A stretch of DNA of 64,000 nucleotides. It comes from Actinoplanes sp. DH11 (lineage in GTDB: Bacteria; Actinomycetota; Actinomycetes; Mycobacteriales; Micromonosporaceae). Location: the NCBI RefSeq assembly GCF_020873875.1, contig NZ_JAHWGU010000007.1, positions 248,001 through 312,000 on the forward strand, written 5' to 3'. The notes beneath the pieces are model-generated. The model did no database searches and was not told where the DNA came from. It saw nothing but the letters and a program-made list of their open reading frames with translations. Both the position numbers and the translations under genes were made by a program. Shown here piece by piece: positions 32,772-46,999 of the stretch; the stretch's first letter is position 1; every line of letters begins with the position of its first letter.

Positions 32772-35700
32772 CGGTCGTCCCCCTGTTCATCGCCATGCGT
32801 ACCAGGTCCTGCACGTCCATCGCGCGGATGTCGTCGGCCTGGCCGGCGGGTTCCGCGCCATCCCGCACCAGGCCGGCGCCGTCGAGCTCCAGCAGCGCGT
32901 CCAGCAGACCGGCCTGCCGCAAGCGGCCGATCGGCACCGTGCTCAGGAGGGCACGGATTCGTTCCTCCTCGCCGCCGCCCGGGTCGTCCGCGACGTCCGG
33001 GAAGAGTTCCCGGAGCAGACGGGCCGCCAGTTCGGCAGGGGACGGCTCGTCGAAGATGATCGTGGCTTCAAGCGTCAGCCCCGTCTCCTCCGTCAGCCGA
33101 TTACGGAACTCGATCGCCATCACCGAGTCGAAACCCAGTTCGCGGAAGGCACGGTCGGCCTCGACGGTGGCCGCCGACGGATGCCCCAGCACTGTCGCGG
33201 CCTCGGTGCGGACGATGTCGAGAATCACTCGCCGACGTTCCGCCTCGGACGACGACGCCAGCCGGTCCCGCAGCGCCGAGGTGCCGCCCGTGGCGGGCGC
33301 GGCGGCGGAGAGCGCGGCCGTCGCCTCCGGAATGTCGCCGATCAGCGGCCTCGGGCCGGCGAAGGCAAACGCCGGCGCGAACCGGTCCCAGTCCACGTCG
33401 GCGACCACCACCGTGGTCTCGCCGTGCCCGACCGCTTGCACCAGCGCCTCGACGGCCAGCCGCGGATCCATCGGCGGCAGGCCGCGGCGGTTCAGCACCT
33501 CGACGGCGGCCCCGGCGCCCATGCCGTCGCCGGCCCAGCCGCCCCAGGCGACGGAGGTGGCCGGCTGACCGGCGGCGCGGCGGCGCTCTGCGAGCCCGTC
33601 CAGGTAGGCGTTGGCCGCGCCATACGCCGACTGCCCGGCACCGCCCCAGACCCCTGCCGCCGAGGAGAACAGAATGAACGCGTCCAGGTCGGTGGAGCCG
33701 AGGACACGGTCCAGGTTCGCCGCGCCCGCCACCTTGGCCGTCATCACGGCGGCCAGATCCTCGGGCTCGGAAGTGATCAGCGGGTCGTGGCCGGGCACGC
33801 CGGCCGTGTGTACCACCGTGGTGATGTGCTCGCCGGTGGCACGCACCTCCCGGACGAGCGCGTCCAGCGCGGCGTGATCGGCGACGTCGCAGGCCGCGAT
33901 GGTCACCCGTGCGCCACGGGCCTGAAGGTCGTCGGCGAGCTCCGGCGCGCCGGCGGCGGCCGCGCCGCGCCGGCTGGTGAGGATCAGGTGCTCGGCGCCG
34001 TTGTCGGCCAGCCAGCGTGCCACGTGTGCGCCGAGCGCGCCGGTGCCTCCGGTCACCAGGGCGGCGCCGGTCGGTCGCCAGGTTCGCTGCGGCCGGCCAG
34101 CCGGGCGCCGGCTCAGCCGCCGGGCCAGCACGCCTGCGGAGCGGATCGCGACCTGGTCCTCGCCGGTCCCTCCGGACAGCAGGCGGCAGAGCCGGTCGTG
34201 GTCGGTGTCCGTGGGATCGGCCGGCAGGTCAGCCAGGCCGCCCCAGAGATCCGGGTGCTCCAGTGCGATCGCCATACCGGCGGCCCACTGCTGCGCGGCG
34301 GCCGGGTCCACCGGCGGGTCGCCAGGGCCCGTGCTCACCGCCGCGGAGGTGAGCAGCCAGAGCGGCGCGGCCGCGGGCAGAGCGGTCAGGGCGCGCAGCA
34401 GCGCCGGCGTGGCCGCCAGACCGGGCGGAACGACCGGGTCGGCGCCGGGTGCGGCGAGTGCGAGCAACGAGATCACCCCCCGGGGCGCCGGTAGACGGCC
34501 GAGATCGTCACCGGCGCGCACCCGCACCGCTGTCGCCCCCGCCCGGGCCAGCGCGTCGTCCAGACCGGGCAGCGGATCGTGGCCGGGCGGCGTGACGACG
34601 AGCCAGGTGCCGTCGAGTTCCGCCTCGGGTACCCGGACCGGCCGCCAGGTGACGCCGTACCGCCAGGAGTCGATGCGGGCCTGGTCACGGTTGCCGCGGC
34701 GCCAGCCGGACAGCGTGCTCAACGCCGTGCCGAGCGGCTGGTCCAGGTCGAGGTCGAGGTCCTCGCCGAGACCGGCGAGGTCGCCGCGCTCGACCGCCGA
34801 CCAGAACAGGTCGTCGCCGTCGCCGGGTCCGGGCGCGACCGGCGCCGCGCCTCTGAGGTTCGGCCAGAACGACTCCCGTTGGAACGCGTAGGTGGGCAGG
34901 TCCACGGTCGAGGCGCCCGAGTGTCGGTAGAAGGCGGGCCAGTCCACCGGCCGGCCCCGGGCGGACAGCTCGCCGAGCGCCGCACCGGCCGTCCACGGTT
35001 CGGCGGCGTTGCGGCGCAGCGTGGGCAGGACGGCGGGCGGGGTGGTCGCGCCGATCCCGGTCAGGCACTCCCGTGCCATCGCGGCCAGCAGTCCCTCCGG
35101 TCCCACCTCGACGTACGCGGTGACGCCCTGCCCGTCCAGCCAGCGGACACCGTCGGCGAACCGCACCGCCTGCCGCACCTGCCGCACCCAGTAGCCAGGG
35201 TCGGCGTACTCCTCGGCCGGAACCGGCCGGCCGGTCACACCCGAGACGACCGGTATCGCCGCCGGCCGGAAGGTGAGCTCGGCGGCGACCGCGCGGAAGG
35301 CGTCAAGCATCGGGTCCATCCGCGGCGAGTGGAACGCATGACTGACCCGCAGCCGCTTCGTCCGCCGGTCGCCGAGCTGCGTGACGAGCGCGGCCACCGC
35401 GTCCTCGTCACCGGAGACCACCACGGCGCGTGGGCCGTTGACCGCCGCGATCGACACCCGGTCGGTCAGCAGCGGGACCACTTCATCCTCGGCCGCCTCC
35501 ACCGCCACCATCGCACCGCCCGGCGCGAGCGCCTGCATCAGCTCGCCGCGGGCAGCGACCAGGCGTACGGCGTCCGGCAGGTCGAGCACTCCGGCGACGT
35601 GTGCCGCGGCCAGCTCACCGATGGAGTGGCCGAGCAGGTAGTCGGGCCGCACACCCCACGACTGCAGGAGCCGGAAGATCGCTACTTCGAGGGTGAAGAG

Positions 35701-38700
35701 CCCGGCCTGGGCGTACCGGGTCTGGTCCAACGCGTCCTGGTCGGTACGGGCGACGTCGCGGACGGACACGTCCAGGTGCCTGTCGAACTCGGCGCAGATC
35801 AGATCGAAGGCGTCGGCGAACACGGGGTAGGCGTCATACAGCCCGGTGCCCGCGCCGGCGCGCTGCGAACCCTGGCCGGAAAAGAGCACGGCGGTACGGC
35901 CCGAGTCCGCTGTGCCGAGCAGCACGCCGGGCGCGGACCGGCCGCCGGCCAGGGCGTCCAGCCCGGCGAGCAACTCCGGGGTGCCGGTGCCGAGCACCGC
36001 GGCCCGGTGCGGCAGGGCTGCCCGGGACACCGCCAGCGACATCCCGACGTCCGCGATCCTCAGCGACGGATGCTCACGCAGATGATCGCGCAGGCGACCG
36101 GCCTGAGCGGCGAGCGCGGGCCCCGACCGGGCCGACAGCATCAACGGCACCATCGGGAGGGCGCCGGCCGGAGCCGGCTGGGCCCGATCCGGTGCCGGCG
36201 CCTCCTCGATGACGACGTGGGCGTTGGTGCCGCTGATGCCGAACGACGAGACACCGGCCCGGCGCGGCCGTCCGGAATCCGGCCACGGCATGCGCCGGTT
36301 GGTCAGCCGGACCGACCCCGCCGACCAGTCCACGTGCGTCGACGGTGTTTCCGCGTGCAGCGTCGGCGGCAGCTCACGGTGCCGCAGGGCGAGCACCATC
36401 TTCATCACACCGGCCACCCCGGCCGCGGCCTGGGTATGCCCGATGTTCGACTTCACCGACCCCAGGTGCAGCGGCCGGTCGCGGTCCTGGCCATACGTGG
36501 CGAGCAATGCCTGCGCCTCGATCGGGTCGCCCAGCCGGGTGCCGGTACCGTGCGCCTCCACGGCGTCCACGTCGGCACCGGTGAGCCCGGCGACGGCAAG
36601 CGCGCGCCGGATGACCCGTTGCTGCGCACGGCCGTTCGGTGCGGTGAGGCCGTTGCTGGCACCGTCGGAGTTGACCGCGGAACCGCGTACCACGGCGAGC
36701 ACCGGGTGCCCGAGCCGGCGCGCGTCGGACAACCGCTCCACGAGCAGCATCCCCACGCCCTCGGCCCAGCCGGTACCGTCCGCCTCGTCGGAGAACGCCT
36801 TGCAGCGCCCGTCCGCCGACTGCACGCCCTTCTGGCCGAACTCCAGGAAGACACCGGGGGTGGACATCACCGTGACACCCCCGGCAAGCGCCATGGTGCA
36901 CTCGTCCTGTCGCAGTGCCTGCGCCGCCAGGTGCAGCGCCACCAGGGACGACGAGCAGGAGGTGTCCACCGTGACCGTCGGGCCCTCCAGCCCGAAGGTG
37001 TAGGCGATGCGGCCCGACACCACGCTGGCGCCGCTGCCGGTGGCGACGTAACCCTGGACGTTCTCCTCGGCCCGCATCATCAGGCCGACGTAGTCCTGGC
37101 CGTTGGTTCCGGCGAACACGCCCACCCGCTCGCCGCGCACCGTCTCGGGATCGATGCCGGCCCGCTCGAACGCCTCCCAGGAAGTTTCCAGCAGCAGCCG
37201 TTGCTGCGGGTCCATCGCCAGCGCCTCGCGGGGTGAGATGGCGAAGAAGCCGGCGTCGAACAGATCCACGCCGGCGAGGAAGCCGCCGGCCGGAGTGGGC
37301 GAGCCGGGGGGCGCCTGCACCGGCATGCCCAGGTCGGCCCAGCCACGGTCGGCGGGGAGCGGAGTGATCGCGTCGGTTCCGGCGGACAGCAGCTCCCAGA
37401 ACTCCTCGGGCGTCCGGACGCCGCCGGGGAAGCGGCAACTCATCCCGATGATCGCGATCGGCTCGGTGGCGTCGCCCGCGGTCACCGGCGGTAGCCCGTC
37501 GTCCTGGGCGTCGGCACCGAAGAGCTCGTCGCACAGGTGTGCCGCCAGGTCCTCGGGGGTGGGCCGGTCGAACGCCACGGTGGTGGCCAACATCAGCCCG
37601 GTGTCGGCGGCGAGCAGGTTACGCAGCTCCACTGCCGTGAGGGAATCGAAGCCGAGGTCACGGAAGGGCTGATCTGACGGCAGCGCGTCGGCCGACTCGT
37701 GTCCCAGGACCAGCGCGGCACGCTCCTGGACGAGCCGCAGCAGTTCCCGCCGCCGGTCGGCAGCCGGCAGTCCGGCGAGCCGGTCCCGCGCCGAGTCCGG
37801 TTCCGGGTCGGTCACCGCCGGCCGGCCGGCGCGTTCACCGAGGGCACGTACCTCGGGCAGATCGGCGATCAGCGACCCGAGCCCGCCAGCCAGCATTCCG
37901 GGGGCGAAGAGATCCCAGTCCAGGGCGGCCACCACGAGATGGGCGTCAGAGCCACCGGCGCCGGGCCGGTCGACCGCGGCACCGAGGGCCTCGGCGGCGC
38001 GCTCCGGCTCCATCGGAGGTGTGCCACCGCGTCGCATCCGGGCCGCGACGACCGGGTCGGCGGCGAGTCCGGCGCCGCCCCAGAGTCCCCAGGCGATCGA
38101 GGTCGCGGGCAGGCCGTCGGCCCGGCGGCGCTGGGCGAAGGCATCCAGCCAGGCGCTCGCGGCAGCGTAGTTGGCCTGGCCCGCGTTGCCGATGGTGCCG
38201 GCGAGCGAGGAGAAGAGCACGAACGCGTCCAGGTCACGGGTCTGTTCGTGCAGGTTCATCGTGGCCTGCACCTTGGGCCGCCAGACCCGGTCCAGACGAG
38301 TGGCGTCCATCGCGTCGAGGACACCGTCGTCGAGGACACCGGCGGTGTGCACCACGGCAGTCAGCGGGAGGTCCTCCGGCACCGTGGCGAGCAACTCGGC
38401 GAGGGCGCCGGCGTCCGCCACGTCGCAGGCCGCGACGGTGACCCGGACACCTGTCCGGCGAAGTTCGTCCGCCAGCGTGTCCGCGCCCGGCGCGGCCGGC
38501 CCGCTGCGGCTCACCAACAACAGGTGCTCCGCGCCGCGGGCGGCCAGCCGGCGCGCCACGTGGCCGCCGAGTGCACCGGTGCCGCCGGTGACCAGCACCG
38601 TGCCACGCGGCTCCCAGCGGTCCGCCGCCGGCGCCGCCGTCCTGATCAGCCGCCGGGCGAAGGCGCCGCCCGGGCGCAGGGCCAACTGGTCCTCCCCGGT

Positions 38701-41700
38701 GCCGCCGCCGAGCAGCGCCCGCAGGCGCGCGGCAGCGCGGTCGTCGAGTTCCGCAGGGAGGTCGATGAGGCCGCCCCAGCGGTCCGGCCGCTCGCGGGCG
38801 ACCACCTGGCCGAGCCCCCAGCCGGCCGCCTGCGCCGGGCTGGCGACCTGTTCCGTGGCGCGGACCGCCACGGCACCTCGGGTTGCCAGCCAGAGCGGCG
38901 CGGCGACGCCGGCGTCGCCCAGCGCCCGCACCAGGGTCACGGTGGCGGCCAGCCCGATCGGGACCGACGGCGAGTCCGGAACCGGGTCGGTGTCCAGGGC
39001 CAGCAGGGACAGCACGCCACCGAGGGCGGGTATCTCGGCGATGGCGGCGGAGACCCTGCTCAGCAGTTCATCACGGTCCAGGCCGTCGCCGTTCACAGTG
39101 AGCAGCCGGGCGTCGCCCAGAGCCGCCGCGACCGCGCCGACCAGCGGGTGGTCGACGCGGGTGGCCGGAACGACCACCAACCAGGTCCCGGAGCGCGCCG
39201 GGGCCTCGGGCACCGCGACCGGGCGCCAGTCGAGCCGGTAGAACCAGGAGTCGAGGACCGACCGTTCCTCCCGCTGCCGCCGCCAGGCGGCCAGCACGGG
39301 CAGCGCGTCACTCACCGGTACGTCGCCTGCGAGACCGAAGACGTCCAGGTCCTGGCTGTCGACAGCGTTCCAGAACGCCTCGTCGAAGGTGGCCGGCCGG
39401 GGCGCCATCATGCCGCCGGGCTCGGGCCAGTACCGGCGACGCTGGAAGGCGTACGTGGGCACGTCCACCGTCCGGCCGCCGGCGAACGTCGACGACCAGT
39501 CCACCGCGGCGCCGTGCGCCCAGGCGGTGCCGAGGGCGGCGGTGAAGCGGCCGGTGTCGTCCTCGTCGCGCCGCAGCGTCCCGAAGGCATGCCCGGTCAC
39601 GTCCTGCTCCGCCAGTGTGTCCTGGACGCTGGAGGTCAGCACCGGCTGGGCGCTGACCTCGACGAAGACGGTATGGCCGTCCGCGATCGTCGCCTGGATG
39701 GCCTCCTGGAACAGCACTGTCGAGCGCAGGTTGCGGAACCAGTAGTCGCCGTCGAACGCCGGCTGCCCCTCGACGGTCGAGTAGATGGGGATCCGCGGCG
39801 GACGCGGGGTGATCCCGGCCAGTGTCACGGCGAGTTCGTCCTCGAGCCGTTCGATGTGCGGGGAGTGCGCGGCGAAGTCGGTGCCGGGCACCCGCCACCG
39901 CATCACCCGTGCTCGGGACAGCTCACGCTCGAACTCCGCCAGCGCGTCCACGTCCCCCGAGACGACGACGGAGCGCGGGCCGTTCACCGCGGCGACCGCG
40001 AGCCGCCGGCCGTACCCCGCCAGCCGTTCCCGGACGCCCGGCTCGGTGTCCACCACCGACAGCATGCCGCCGAGCCCGGCTATCGCCCGCAGCGCCCGGC
40101 TGCGCAGGGCTACCACCGCGGCGCCGTCCGCCAGCGACAGCACACCGGCGACGCACGCGGCGGCGACCTCGCCCTGGGAGTGGCCCACCACCGCAGCCGG
40201 CTCGACGCCGTACGAACGCCAGAGGCCGGCCAGCGAGACCATTACCGCCCACAGGGCAGGCTGCACCACGTCCGCCCGGTCCAGGGTGGGCGCGCCCGGC
40301 GCCTGCCGCAGCACGTCGGCCACGGACCAGTCCAGGTACGGCTCCAGCGCGTCCGAGCATTCGGCCAGCGCCGCCGTGAAGACCGCTGACGTGTCAAGCA
40401 GCCCAGCCGCCATTCCCGGCCAGTGGGAGCCCTGCCCGGGGAAGACGAACACCGGCCTCAGGTCCGCGCGGGCGGTCCCGCGCACCAGCGTGAGGCCGGG
40501 CTCGCCGGCGGCGAGCCGGGACAACCCGTCGTCGTCGACGACGACCGCGCGGTGTTCCATCGCGGACCGCGACGCCAAGGTGGCGCCGACATCCCGCCGG
40601 TCCGGCGCGGTGTCATCCACGTACTCCCGCAGTCGACGGGCCTGCGCGGTCAGAGCAGCCGGCGACTTCGCCGACAGCAGCCACGGCACGACCGGCGGCG
40701 GGGGCCGCTCGACGGCCGGTTCGGTGGCCGGCGCCTCCTCGAGGATGATGTGGGCGTTGGTGCCGCTGATGCCGAACGACGAGACGCCGGCCCGGCGCGG
40801 CACGCCCGAGGCCGGCCAGTCCCGCCTGGTGGCGAGCACCTCGACCGCTCCGGACGACCAGTCCACCCGGGACGACGGCCGGTCGGCGTGCAGGGTGGCG
40901 GGCAACGTGTCGTGCCGCATGGCCTGCACCATCTTGATGATCCCGGCGACGCCGGCGGCGGCCTGGGTGTGCCCGATGTTCGACTTCACCGAGCCGAGGT
41001 ATAGCGGCCGGTCCCGGTCCTGGCCGTACGTGGACAGCAGCGCCTGCGCCTCGATCGGGTCGCCGAGCGTGGTGCCGGTACCGTGCGCCTCGACCACGTC
41101 GACCTGCGCCGGGGTGAGCCCGGCGGCGTCCAGCGCGGCTCGGATGACGCGGCGCTGTGCGGGTCCGTTCGGCGCGGTCAGCCCGTTGGAGGCGCCGTCC
41201 TGGTTCACCGCGGAGCCGCTGACCACGGCCAGCACGCGGTGCCCGTGCCGCCGCGCGTCGGTGAGTCGCTCGACGACCAGCATGCCGGCGCCTTCGGCGA
41301 ACCCGGCGCCGTCGGCCTCGTCGGCGAAGGACTTGCACCGGCCGTCGGCGGCCAGCACACCGTTCTGCGCCCCCATGCCGGCGAACATGCTCGGGGTGCC
41401 CATCACCGTCACGCCGCCGACCAGGGCCAGCGTGCACTCGCCCTGGCGCAGCGCCTGTCCGGCGAGGTGCAGCGCGACGAGCGAGGAGGAGCACGCGGTG
41501 TCGACCGTGATGGCCGGGCCCTCCAGGCCGAACGAGTACGCGACCCGGCCGGAGATCACCGCCGCGGCGCTGCCGATGCCGAAGTAGCCCTCCAGTCCTT
41601 CCGTGCCGATCAGGAGCGCGGCGTAGTCCTGCCCGTTGGTACCGGTGAACACACCCGTCCGGGTGCCCCACAGCGACTCGGGGTCGATGCCGGCGTGCTC

Positions 41701-42087
41701 GATCGACTCCCACGCCACCTCCAGCAGGATGCGCTGCTGCGGATCGGTGGCGAGCGCCTCGCGGGGTGAGATGCCGAAGAAGTCCGCGTCGAAGTCACCG
41801 GCGTCGTAGAGGAACCCGCCCTCCGGCCGGTACGACGTGGCGGCACCGAACACCAGGTCCGGCCAGCCCCGGTCGCCCGGGAAGGCCGCGACCGCGTCGG
41901 TACCCGAGTCGACCAGGTGCCACAGGTCGTCGGCCGATCGGACGCCTCCCGGGAACCGGCAGCTCATCCCCACGATGGCGATGGGCTCGGTGGCCTGCGC
42001 CTCGAGCTGCCGCAGCTTCGCCTGGGCGGCGTCGAGGTCGGTGCTGACGCGCTTCAGGAAGTAGCGGAGCTTCTCTTCGTTGGTCAT
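32764..42087 (-). CDS. Type I PKS, two modules: KS-AT(atypical)-KR-ACP-KS-AT(malonyl)-KR-ACP
   Basis: The 3107-residue protein starts at the ATG at 42087 (GAGGGA upstream) with the docking helix [14 protein letters not shown]. Module 1: KS Cys near 41,495; AT with GHSQG (about 40,175) but FAAHS instead of YASHS (about 39,872), so methyl-, ethyl- or methoxymalonyl are all possible; active KR (Tyr in GQANYAAAS) with LDD, B-type; [13 protein letters not shown] near 37,645. Module 2: KS active site DTSCSSS near 36,955; AT with GHSIG and HAFHS (35,627 and 35,330), malonyl; active KR without LDD and with Trp ([11 protein letters not shown]), A-type; [13 protein letters not shown]. The C-terminal tail [12 protein letters not shown] differs from those of the upstream PKSs. 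Confidence 0.92.
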   Translation of the reverse strand: MTNEEKLRYFLKRVSTDLDAAQAKLRQLEAQATEPIAIVGMSCRFPGGVRSADDLWHLVDSGTDAVAAFPGDRGWPDLVFGAATSYRPEGGFLYDAGDFDADFFGISPREALATDPQQRILLEVAWESIEHAGIDPESLWGTRTGVFTGTNGQDYAALLIGTEGLEGYFGIGSAAAVISGRVAYSFGLEGPAITVDTACSSSLVALHLAGQALRQGECTLALVGGVTVMGTPSMFAGMGAQNGVLAADGRCKSFADEADGAGFAEGAGMLVVERLTDARRHGHRVLAVVSGSAVNQDGASNGLTAPNGPAQRRVIRAALDAAGLTPAQVDVVEAHGTGTTLGDPIEAQALLSTYGQDRDRPLYLGSVKSNIGHTQAAAGVAGIIKMVQAMRHDTLPATLHADRPSSRVDWSSGAVEVLATRRDWPASGVPRRAGVSSFGISGTNAHIILEEAPATEPAVERPPPPVVPWLLSAKSPAALTAQARRLREYVDDTAPDRRDVGATLASRSAMEHRAVVVDDDGLSRLAAGEPGLTLVRGTARADLRPVFVFPGQGSHWPGMAAGLLDTSAVFTAALAECSDALEPYLDWSVADVLRQAPGAPTLDRADVVQPALWAVMVSLAGLWRSYGVEPAAVVGHSQGEVAAACVAGVLSLADGAAVVALRSRALRAIAGLGGMLSVVDTEPGVRERLAGYGRRLAVAAVNGPRSVVVSGDVDALAEFERELSRARVMRWRVPGTDFAAHSPHIERLEDELAVTLAGITPRPPRIPIYSTVEGQPAFDGDYWFRNLRSTVLFQEAIQATIADGHTVFVEVSAQPVLTSSVQDTLAEQDVTGHAFGTLRRDEDDTGRFTAALGTAWAHGAAVDWSSTFAGGRTVDVPTYAFQRRRYWPEPGGMMAPRPATFDEAFWNAVDSQDLDVFGLAGDVPVSDALPVLAAWRRQREERSVLDSWFYRLDWRPVAVPEAPARSGTWLVVVPATRVDHPLVGAVAAALGDARLLTVNGDGLDRDELLSRVSAAIAEIPALGGVLSLLALDTDPVPDSPSVPIGLAATVTLVRALGDAGVAAPLWLATRGAVAVRATEQVASPAQAAGWGLGQVVARERPDRWGGLIDLPAELDDRAAARLRALLGGGTGEDQLALRPGGAFARRLIRTAAPAADRWEPRGTVLVTGGTGALGGHVARRLAARGAEHLLLVSRSGPAAPGADTLADELRRTGVRVTVAACDVADAGALAELLATVPEDLPLTAVVHTAGVLDDGVLDAMDATRLDRVWRPKVQATMNLHEQTRDLDAFVLFSSLAGTIGNAGQANYAAASAWLDAFAQRRRADGLPATSIAWGLWGGAGLAADPVVAARMRRGGTPPMEPERAAEALGAAVDRPGAGGSDAHLVVAALDWDLFAPGMLAGGLGSLIADLPEVRALGERAGRPAVTDPEPDSARDRLAGLPAADRRRELLRLVQERAALVLGHESADALPSDQPFRDLGFDSLTAVELRNLLAADTGLMLATTVAFDRPTPEDLAAHLCDELFGADAQDDGLPPVTAGDATEPIAIIGMSCRFPGGVRTPEEFWELLSAGTDAITPLPADRGWADLGMPVQAPPGSPTPAGGFLAGVDLFDAGFFAISPREALAMDPQQRLLLETSWEAFERAGIDPETVRGERVGVFAGTNGQDYVGLMMRAEENVQGYVATGSGASVVSGRIAYTFGLEGPTVTVDTSCSSSLVALHLAAQALRQDECTMALAGGVTVMSTPGVFLEFGQKGVQSADGRCKAFSDEADGTGWAEGVGMLLVERLSDARRLGHPVLAVVRGSAVNSDGASNGLTAPNGRAQQRVIRRALAVAGLTGADVDAVEAHGTGTRLGDPIEAQALLATYGQDRDRPLHLGSVKSNIGHTQAAAGVAGVMKMVLALRHRELPPTLHAETPSTHVDWSAGSVRLTNRRMPWPDSGRPRRAGVSSFGISGTNAHVVIEEAPAPDRAQPAPAGALPMVPLMLSARSGPALAAQAGRLRDHLREHPSLRIADVGMSLAVSRAALPHRAAVLGTGTPELLAGLDALAGGRSAPGVLLGTADSGRTAVLFSGQGSQRAGAGTGLYDAYPVFADAFDLICAEFDRHLDVSVRDVARTDQDALDQTRYAQAGLFTLEVAIFRLLQSWGVRPDYLLGHSIGELAAAHVAGVLDLPDAVRLVAARGELMQALAPGGAMVAVEAAEDEVVPLLTDRVSIAAVNGPRAVVVSGDEDAVAALVTQLGDRRTKRLRVSHAFHSPRMDPMLDAFRAVAAELTFRPAAIPVVSGVTGRPVPAEEYADPGYWVRQVRQAVRFADGVRWLDGQGVTAYVEVGPEGLLAAMARECLTGIGATTPPAVLPTLRRNAAEPWTAGAALGELSARGRPVDWPAFYRHSGASTVDLPTYAFQRESFWPNLRGAAPVAPGPGDGDDLFWSAVERGDLAGLGEDLDLDLDQPLGTALSTLSGWRRGNRDQARIDSWRYGVTWRPVRVPEAELDGTWLVVTPPGHDPLPGLDDALARAGATAVRVRAGDDLGRLPAPRGVISLLALAAPGADPVVPPGLAATPALLRALTALPAAAPLWLLTSAAVSTGPGDPPVDPAAAQQWAAGMAIALEHPDLWGGLADLPADPTDTDHDRLCRLLSGGTGEDQVAIRSAGVLARRLSRRPAGRPQRTWRPTGAALVTGGTGALGAHVARWLADNGAEHLILTSRRGAAAAGAPELADDLQARGARVTIAACDVADHAALDALVREVRATGEHITTVVHTAGVPGHDPLITSEPEDLAAVMTAKVAGAANLDRVLGSTDLDAFILFSSAAGVWGGAGQSAYGAANAYLDGLAERRRAAGQPATSVAWGGWAGDGMGAGAAVEVLNRRGLPPMDPRLAVEALVQAVGHGETTVVVADVDWDRFAPAFAFAGPRPLIGDIPEATAALSAAAPATGGTSALRDRLASSSEAERRRVILDIVRTEAATVLGHPSAATVEADRAFRELGFDSVMAIEFRNRLTEETGLTLEATIIFDEPSPAELAARLLRELFPDVADDPGGGEEERIRALLSTVPIGRLRQAGLLDALLELDGAGLVRDGAEPAGQADDIRAMDVQDLVRMAMNRGTTGE

Positions 42088-42109
42088 CCCGGTTCCCTCG
42101 GTCGGTCGA

Positions 42110-45100
42110 TCAGGAAATGCCGAAGCGCTTGCCGAGAAGTTCGAACATCTCCTCGTCCGAGGCACCCTCGATGGTCGCGCCGACCGCCGGGGCCTCGTCG
42201 CCGTCGCCCCTCAGCTCAGTGATCATCTGAGTGAGCCGCTGCGCGAGCCGCTCCCGGCCGGTGTCGTCGAATGTCACACCACCCAGCACCGTCCCGACCC
42301 GGTCGAGTTCGGCGAGCGCGGTCACCACCGCCGTCTCGCCGTCCTGGACAAGTTGCTCGCGCAGGAAGGCGGCGAGCCGCTCCGGAGCCGGGTAGTCGAA
42401 GGCAAGGGTGACCGGCAGCCGCAGCCCGGTCTTCGCGCTCAGCCGGTTGCGCAGCTCGACAGCGGTGACCGAGTCGAGGCCCAGCTCCTGGAAAGCCCGT
42501 TTCGCGCTGACCGCCTCGGGTCCGCCGAAGCCGAGCACCTGGGCCGCCTGCCCGCGAACCATCTCGAGCAGCACACCGCGCTGCTCGGCCTCCGTACGAC
42601 CGGCCAGTTCCTGGAGCAGCCGGCTCGGTTCGGCACCGGGTGGCCCGGCCGCCCCGTCCGCCCCGGCCAGCTCCCGCACGTCCGGCAGGTCGGCGAGCAG
42701 TGGGCTCGGCCGGGTGGCGGTGAACGCCACCGCGAACCGCTCCCAGATGATGTCGGCAATAAGCACACAGGCCTCGTCCTGCTCGATCGCCCGGTGCAGC
42801 GCGGCTGTGGCCGGCGCCGGGTCCATCTCCCGCAGGCCGTGCCGGTTCAGCGTCGCGCCGAAGTCGCCCTCGGCCATGCCGCCGCCACCCCAGGCACCCC
42901 AGGCCACCGAGGTCGCGGTCAAGCCGAGCGCTCGGCGGTGCAGCGCCAGCGCGTCGAGGTAGGCGTTGCCCGGAGCGTAGTTGCCCTGGCCGGGCGTGCC
43001 GACGATGCCGCCGAACGAGGAGAACAGGACGAAGGCGTCCAGTTCCCGGTCCGCCGTGAGCTCGTGCAGGTTCCAGGCGGCGGCTGCCTTGGCGTGCAGC
43101 GCCCGGCCGAGCCGGGGCACGTCCAGGCCGTCGATGAGACTGTCGTCGAGCGCTGCGGCAGTGTGCACCAGAGCGGTCAGCGGTAGATCGGCCGGCACGG
43201 CGTCGAGCACGGCCCGCAAGGCCTCCCGGTCGCCGACGTCACAGGCGGCGATGGTGACCGCCGGGCCGAGCGCCGTCAGCTCGGCCCGCAGGGCATCGGC
43301 GTTCGGCGCCCGCTCGCCGCTGCGGCTGACCAGCAGGAGGTGCTCGGCGCCGCCGTACGCCAGCCAGCGGGCCACCTGCCCGCCCAGCGCACCGGTGCCG
43401 CCGGTGACCAGGACGGTTCCACGCGGTTTCCAGGAACGCGCGGGCGGACGTCCGCCGAGCGGGCGGCGGTCCAGCCGGCGCACGAAGACACCGCCCGGCC
43501 GCACCGCCAGCTGATCCTCGCCGCCGGCGCCACTGAGCGCCTCCACGACCAGGGCCGCGGCGCGGCTGTCGAGTATGGCCGGCAGGTCGATCAGCCCACC
43601 CCACCGGTCCGGGTGCTCGAGCGCGGCGACCCGGCCCAGTCCCCAGACGGTTGCCTGCGCCGGCGCGGTCAGGGGGTCGTTGGGGCCGGTCGAGACGGCA
43701 CCGCGGGTCAGGCACCACAGCGGCGCGTCGATCCCTGCCGCGCCGAGTGCCTGCACCAGCGCGACAGTGCCGGCCAGGCTACGCGGCACGGCGGGCTCGT
43801 CCGGGTGGGGCCGGTCGTCCAGGGCCAGCAGCGACAGCACCCCGGCGACGGCGGGCGTCCCGCGAAGCCGTGCGGTCAGTTCGGCCCGGTCCAGTTCGCC
43901 GGCCGCGACGACCAGGGAGATCGCCTCGGCGCCGCAGGCGGCCAGCGCCTCGGCGCAGTGACCCGCCGTGCCGTCTCCGGCATGGCTCTCCGGGACGACC
44001 ACTAGCCAGGTGCCCCGTGGCATCGGGGCCGACGCCCGCGACGGGCGCCAGGTCACCTCGTAGCGCCAGTCGTCGGAGGTGCCCTGCTCGCGGATCCGCC
44101 GGCGCCATCCGGACAGCAACGGCAGCACGTCACCGAGGACGGCCCGGGCTCCGGGGTCGTCGGTGGCCTGCACCAGTCCGGTCAGGGCGTCCAGATCGTC
44201 ATTGTCCACGGCGGCCCAGAACGGGTCGTCCGGCACCGCCGTACCGGCGGCGGGCAGCGGCGGCGGCAGGGGCGCGTCGTCGTGGATCCAGAAGCGGCGG
44301 CGCTGGAAGGCGTAGGTGGGCAGCCGGACCCGGCGCGGCCGGTGCGAGGCCAGCACGGCGGGCCAGTCCAGCCGGACACCGCCAAGGTGCGCGTCGGCCA
44401 GCGCAGCGGCGAAGCGCGCCGCCTCGTCCTCGTCACGGCGCAGGGTGCTCACCAGGACGGCGTCACCGACCGCTGCCTCGACCGTCTCCTGCAGCCCGAT
44501 GCCGAGCACCGGGTGCGAACTGACCTCGATGAACACTCGATGGCCGGCGCGCAGGGCAGCCCGCACGGCGGTTTCGAAGGCGACCGTGGAGCGGAGGTTG
44601 CGGAACCAGTACCCGGCGTCCAGGCCCGCGGTGTCGAGTTCATCGCCGGTCAGGGTGGAGAAGAACGGCACGTCGCCGGTGCGCGGGCTCAGCCCGGCCA
44701 GAGCGGTGCCGATGTCGTCACGGATGCGGTCCACCTGCGGCGAGTGTGAGGCATAGTCCACGGCGATCCGTTTTGCCCGCACGCCCCGCGCCTCGCACGC
44801 TGCGAGCAGCGCTTCCAGGGCCGCGGGCCTACCCGAGACGATCACCGACCGGGGTCCGTTGACGGCGGCGACCGACAGTCCGTCGCCGAGTTCGATGTCG
44901 TCCACCGGCGCGGACACCGAGACCATGCCGCCGTCGCCGGCGAGCCTCCGGATGGCCCGGCTGCGCAGCGCGACGACCCGGGCGCCGTCGGCGAGGCCGA
45001 GAGCGCCCGCCACGACTGCCGCTGCTATCTCGCCCTGCGAGTGCCCGATCACGGCGGCGGGGCGTACGCCGCACGACTCCCAGAGCCGGGCGAGAGACAC

Positions 45101-46999
45101 CATCACCGCCCAGGACACAGGCTGCACGACGTCCACCCGGTCGTAGTCGCCACGGTCCACCACGTCCCGCAGCGACCAGTCGACGTGCCCGGCGAGCGCC
45201 TCGGCGCACTGCTCCATGGCGGCGGCGAAGACCTCCGACGACGCCCACAGTCCTTTGGCCATGCCGGCCCACTGCGCGCCCTGGCCGGGGAAGACGAAGA
45301 CCGGCCGGGTCCTGCGGTCCGTGACGCCGGTCCGCAGGTGTGACCGCTCGGCGCCCTGCGCCAGCGCGCCGATCCCATCGATGAGCGACTCCCGGTCGGT
45401 GGCCAGGACCACCGCGCGGTGGCTCAGCGCGGCCCGCGTCGTGGCCAGGCTGAAGGCCAGGTCGGCCGGGCTGATGTCGGGATGCTCGGCCAGGTGGCCG
45501 CGCAGCCGGGCCGCCTGCGCCCGCAGGGCCTCCGCGGACGCTCCAGAGACCGGCACGGGCACTGTCGGCCCGGTCAGCGGCGTGGGCTCGGCCCACTCGG
45601 CCTCGACCGGCTCGCTCTCCGGGGCCTGCTCCAGGATGACGTGCGCGTTGGTTCCGCTGACCCCGAACGAGGAGACACCGGCCCGGCGCGGCTGACCGGT
45701 CTGCGGCCACGGCTGAGGACGGTGCAGCAGTGCCAGCGAGCCGGCGTTCCAGTCGACGTACTCGGAGGGGTTCTCGACGTGCAGGGTGGCCGGCAGGGTG
45801 CCGTGCCCCAACGCCATGATCATTTTGACCAGGCCGGCCATGCCCGCCGCGGACTGGGTGTGACCGATGTTCGACTTGACCGATCCCAGCCACAGGGGCC
45901 GCCCGTCCGGGCGATCCCCGCCGTACTCGGCCACCAGCGCCTGTGCCTCGATCGGGTCGCCGAGCACGGTGCCCGTTCCGTGCGCCTCGACCGCGTCGAT
46001 CTGCGCCGGGGACAGCTGGGCGTTGATCAGGGCGTGCCGGATCACGTCCCGCTGGGCGCGGCCGCTCGGAGCGGTCAGCCCGTTCGAGGCGCCGTCCTGG
46101 TTCATCGCCGACCCGCGCACCACCGCGAGGATCGGCCGGCCGTTGCGCCGGGCGTCGGAGAGCCGCTCGACCAGCAGCACGCCGAGTCCTTCGCCCCAGC
46201 CGGTGCCGTCGGCATCGGCGGAGAAGGCCTTGCACCGGCCGCTCGAGGAGAGCCCGCCCTGCCGGCTGAACTCGGTGAAGGTGTTCGGCGCGGCCATCAG
46301 GGTGGCGGCGCCGACCAGCGCCATCGAGCATTCCTCCCAGCGCAGCGACTGGCAGGCCAGGTGCAATGCGACAAGCGAGGAGGAACAGGCGGTGTCGATG
46401 GTGACGGCCGGTCCGTTCAGCCCGAACGTGTAGGCGATCCGGCCCGACGCGACACTCGGGGTCGTACCCGTGCCGATGTAGATCTCGGTACCTTCCGGCG
46501 GGTACATGTTGCCGCCGTACCCCTGCCCGGCGATGCCGACGAACACTCCGGTACGGGTGCCACGCAGCGTGGCCATGTCGATGCCGGCGCGCTCCACCGC
46601 CTCCCAGGCGCCCTCCAGCAGCAGCCGCTGCTGCGGGTCCATCGCCAGCGCCTCGCGTGGGCTGATGCCGAAGAACTCGGGGTCGAACTGCGGGATGTCG
46701 TAGATGAACCCGCCCTCGAGGGTGTTGCCGCGAGCCTCGTCCTTCGGGTCGCGGGCGAACACCCCGTCGAGGCTCCAGCCACGGTCGGTGGGGAACGGCG
46801 ACAGCGCGTCGGTGCCGTTCAGCACCAGATCCCAGAGCTGCTCGGGAGTGCTCACCCCGCCTGGGAAACGGCAGGCCACGGCGGTGATCGCGATCGGCTC
46901 CCGGTCCCGCGCGCCGGCCGCCCGCAGTCGACCCTTGGTCTCCTGGAGGTCGGCGGTCACCCGCTTGAGGAAGTAACGGAGTTTCTCTTCGTCGGTCAT
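42110..46999 (-). CDS. Type I PKS, one module: KS-AT(methylmalonyl)-KR-ACP
   Basis: The 1629-residue protein begins at the ATG at 46999, overlapping the upstream stop (ATGA), with [18 protein letters not shown] as docking helix. The KS Cys (DTACSSS) is near 46,391 and its two His motifs (EAHGTGT, NIGHTQ) are present. The AT has GHSQG (about 45,040) and YASHS (about 44,750), methylmalonyl. The KR keeps [11 protein letters not shown], Ser and Tyr (GQGNYAPGN near 42,983) and has ALDDS, a B-type pattern giving a D-hydroxyl. No DH. The ACP Ser is in [10 protein letters not shown] near 42,465. The C-terminal docking tail is [16 protein letters not shown]. The module adds a propionate unit with a beta-hydroxyl. 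Confidence 0.93.
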   Translation of the reverse strand: MTDEEKLRYFLKRVTADLQETKGRLRAAGARDREPIAITAVACRFPGGVSTPEQLWDLVLNGTDALSPFPTDRGWSLDGVFARDPKDEARGNTLEGGFIYDIPQFDPEFFGISPREALAMDPQQRLLLEGAWEAVERAGIDMATLRGTRTGVFVGIAGQGYGGNMYPPEGTEIYIGTGTTPSVASGRIAYTFGLNGPAVTIDTACSSSLVALHLACQSLRWEECSMALVGAATLMAAPNTFTEFSRQGGLSSSGRCKAFSADADGTGWGEGLGVLLVERLSDARRNGRPILAVVRGSAMNQDGASNGLTAPSGRAQRDVIRHALINAQLSPAQIDAVEAHGTGTVLGDPIEAQALVAEYGGDRPDGRPLWLGSVKSNIGHTQSAAGMAGLVKMIMALGHGTLPATLHVENPSEYVDWNAGSLALLHRPQPWPQTGQPRRAGVSSFGVSGTNAHVILEQAPESEPVEAEWAEPTPLTGPTVPVPVSGASAEALRAQAARLRGHLAEHPDISPADLAFSLATTRAALSHRAVVLATDRESLIDGIGALAQGAERSHLRTGVTDRRTRPVFVFPGQGAQWAGMAKGLWASSEVFAAAMEQCAEALAGHVDWSLRDVVDRGDYDRVDVVQPVSWAVMVSLARLWESCGVRPAAVIGHSQGEIAAAVVAGALGLADGARVVALRSRAIRRLAGDGGMVSVSAPVDDIELGDGLSVAAVNGPRSVIVSGRPAALEALLAACEARGVRAKRIAVDYASHSPQVDRIRDDIGTALAGLSPRTGDVPFFSTLTGDELDTAGLDAGYWFRNLRSTVAFETAVRAALRAGHRVFIEVSSHPVLGIGLQETVEAAVGDAVLVSTLRRDEDEAARFAAALADAHLGGVRLDWPAVLASHRPRRVRLPTYAFQRRRFWIHDDAPLPPPLPAAGTAVPDDPFWAAVDNDDLDALTGLVQATDDPGARAVLGDVLPLLSGWRRRIREQGTSDDWRYEVTWRPSRASAPMPRGTWLVVVPESHAGDGTAGHCAEALAACGAEAISLVVAAGELDRAELTARLRGTPAVAGVLSLLALDDRPHPDEPAVPRSLAGTVALVQALGAAGIDAPLWCLTRGAVSTGPNDPLTAPAQATVWGLGRVAALEHPDRWGGLIDLPAILDSRAAALVVEALSGAGGEDQLAVRPGGVFVRRLDRRPLGGRPPARSWKPRGTVLVTGGTGALGGQVARWLAYGGAEHLLLVSRSGERAPNADALRAELTALGPAVTIAACDVGDREALRAVLDAVPADLPLTALVHTAAALDDSLIDGLDVPRLGRALHAKAAAAWNLHELTADRELDAFVLFSSFGGIVGTPGQGNYAPGNAYLDALALHRRALGLTATSVAWGAWGGGGMAEGDFGATLNRHGLREMDPAPATAALHRAIEQDEACVLIADIIWERFAVAFTATRPSPLLADLPDVRELAGADGAAGPPGAEPSRLLQELAGRTEAEQRGVLLEMVRGQAAQVLGFGGPEAVSAKRAFQELGLDSVTAVELRNRLSAKTGLRLPVTLAFDYPAPERLAAFLREQLVQDGETAVVTALAELDRVGTVLGGVTFDDTGRERLAQRLTQMITELRGDGDEAPAVGATIEGASDEEMFELLGKRFGIS

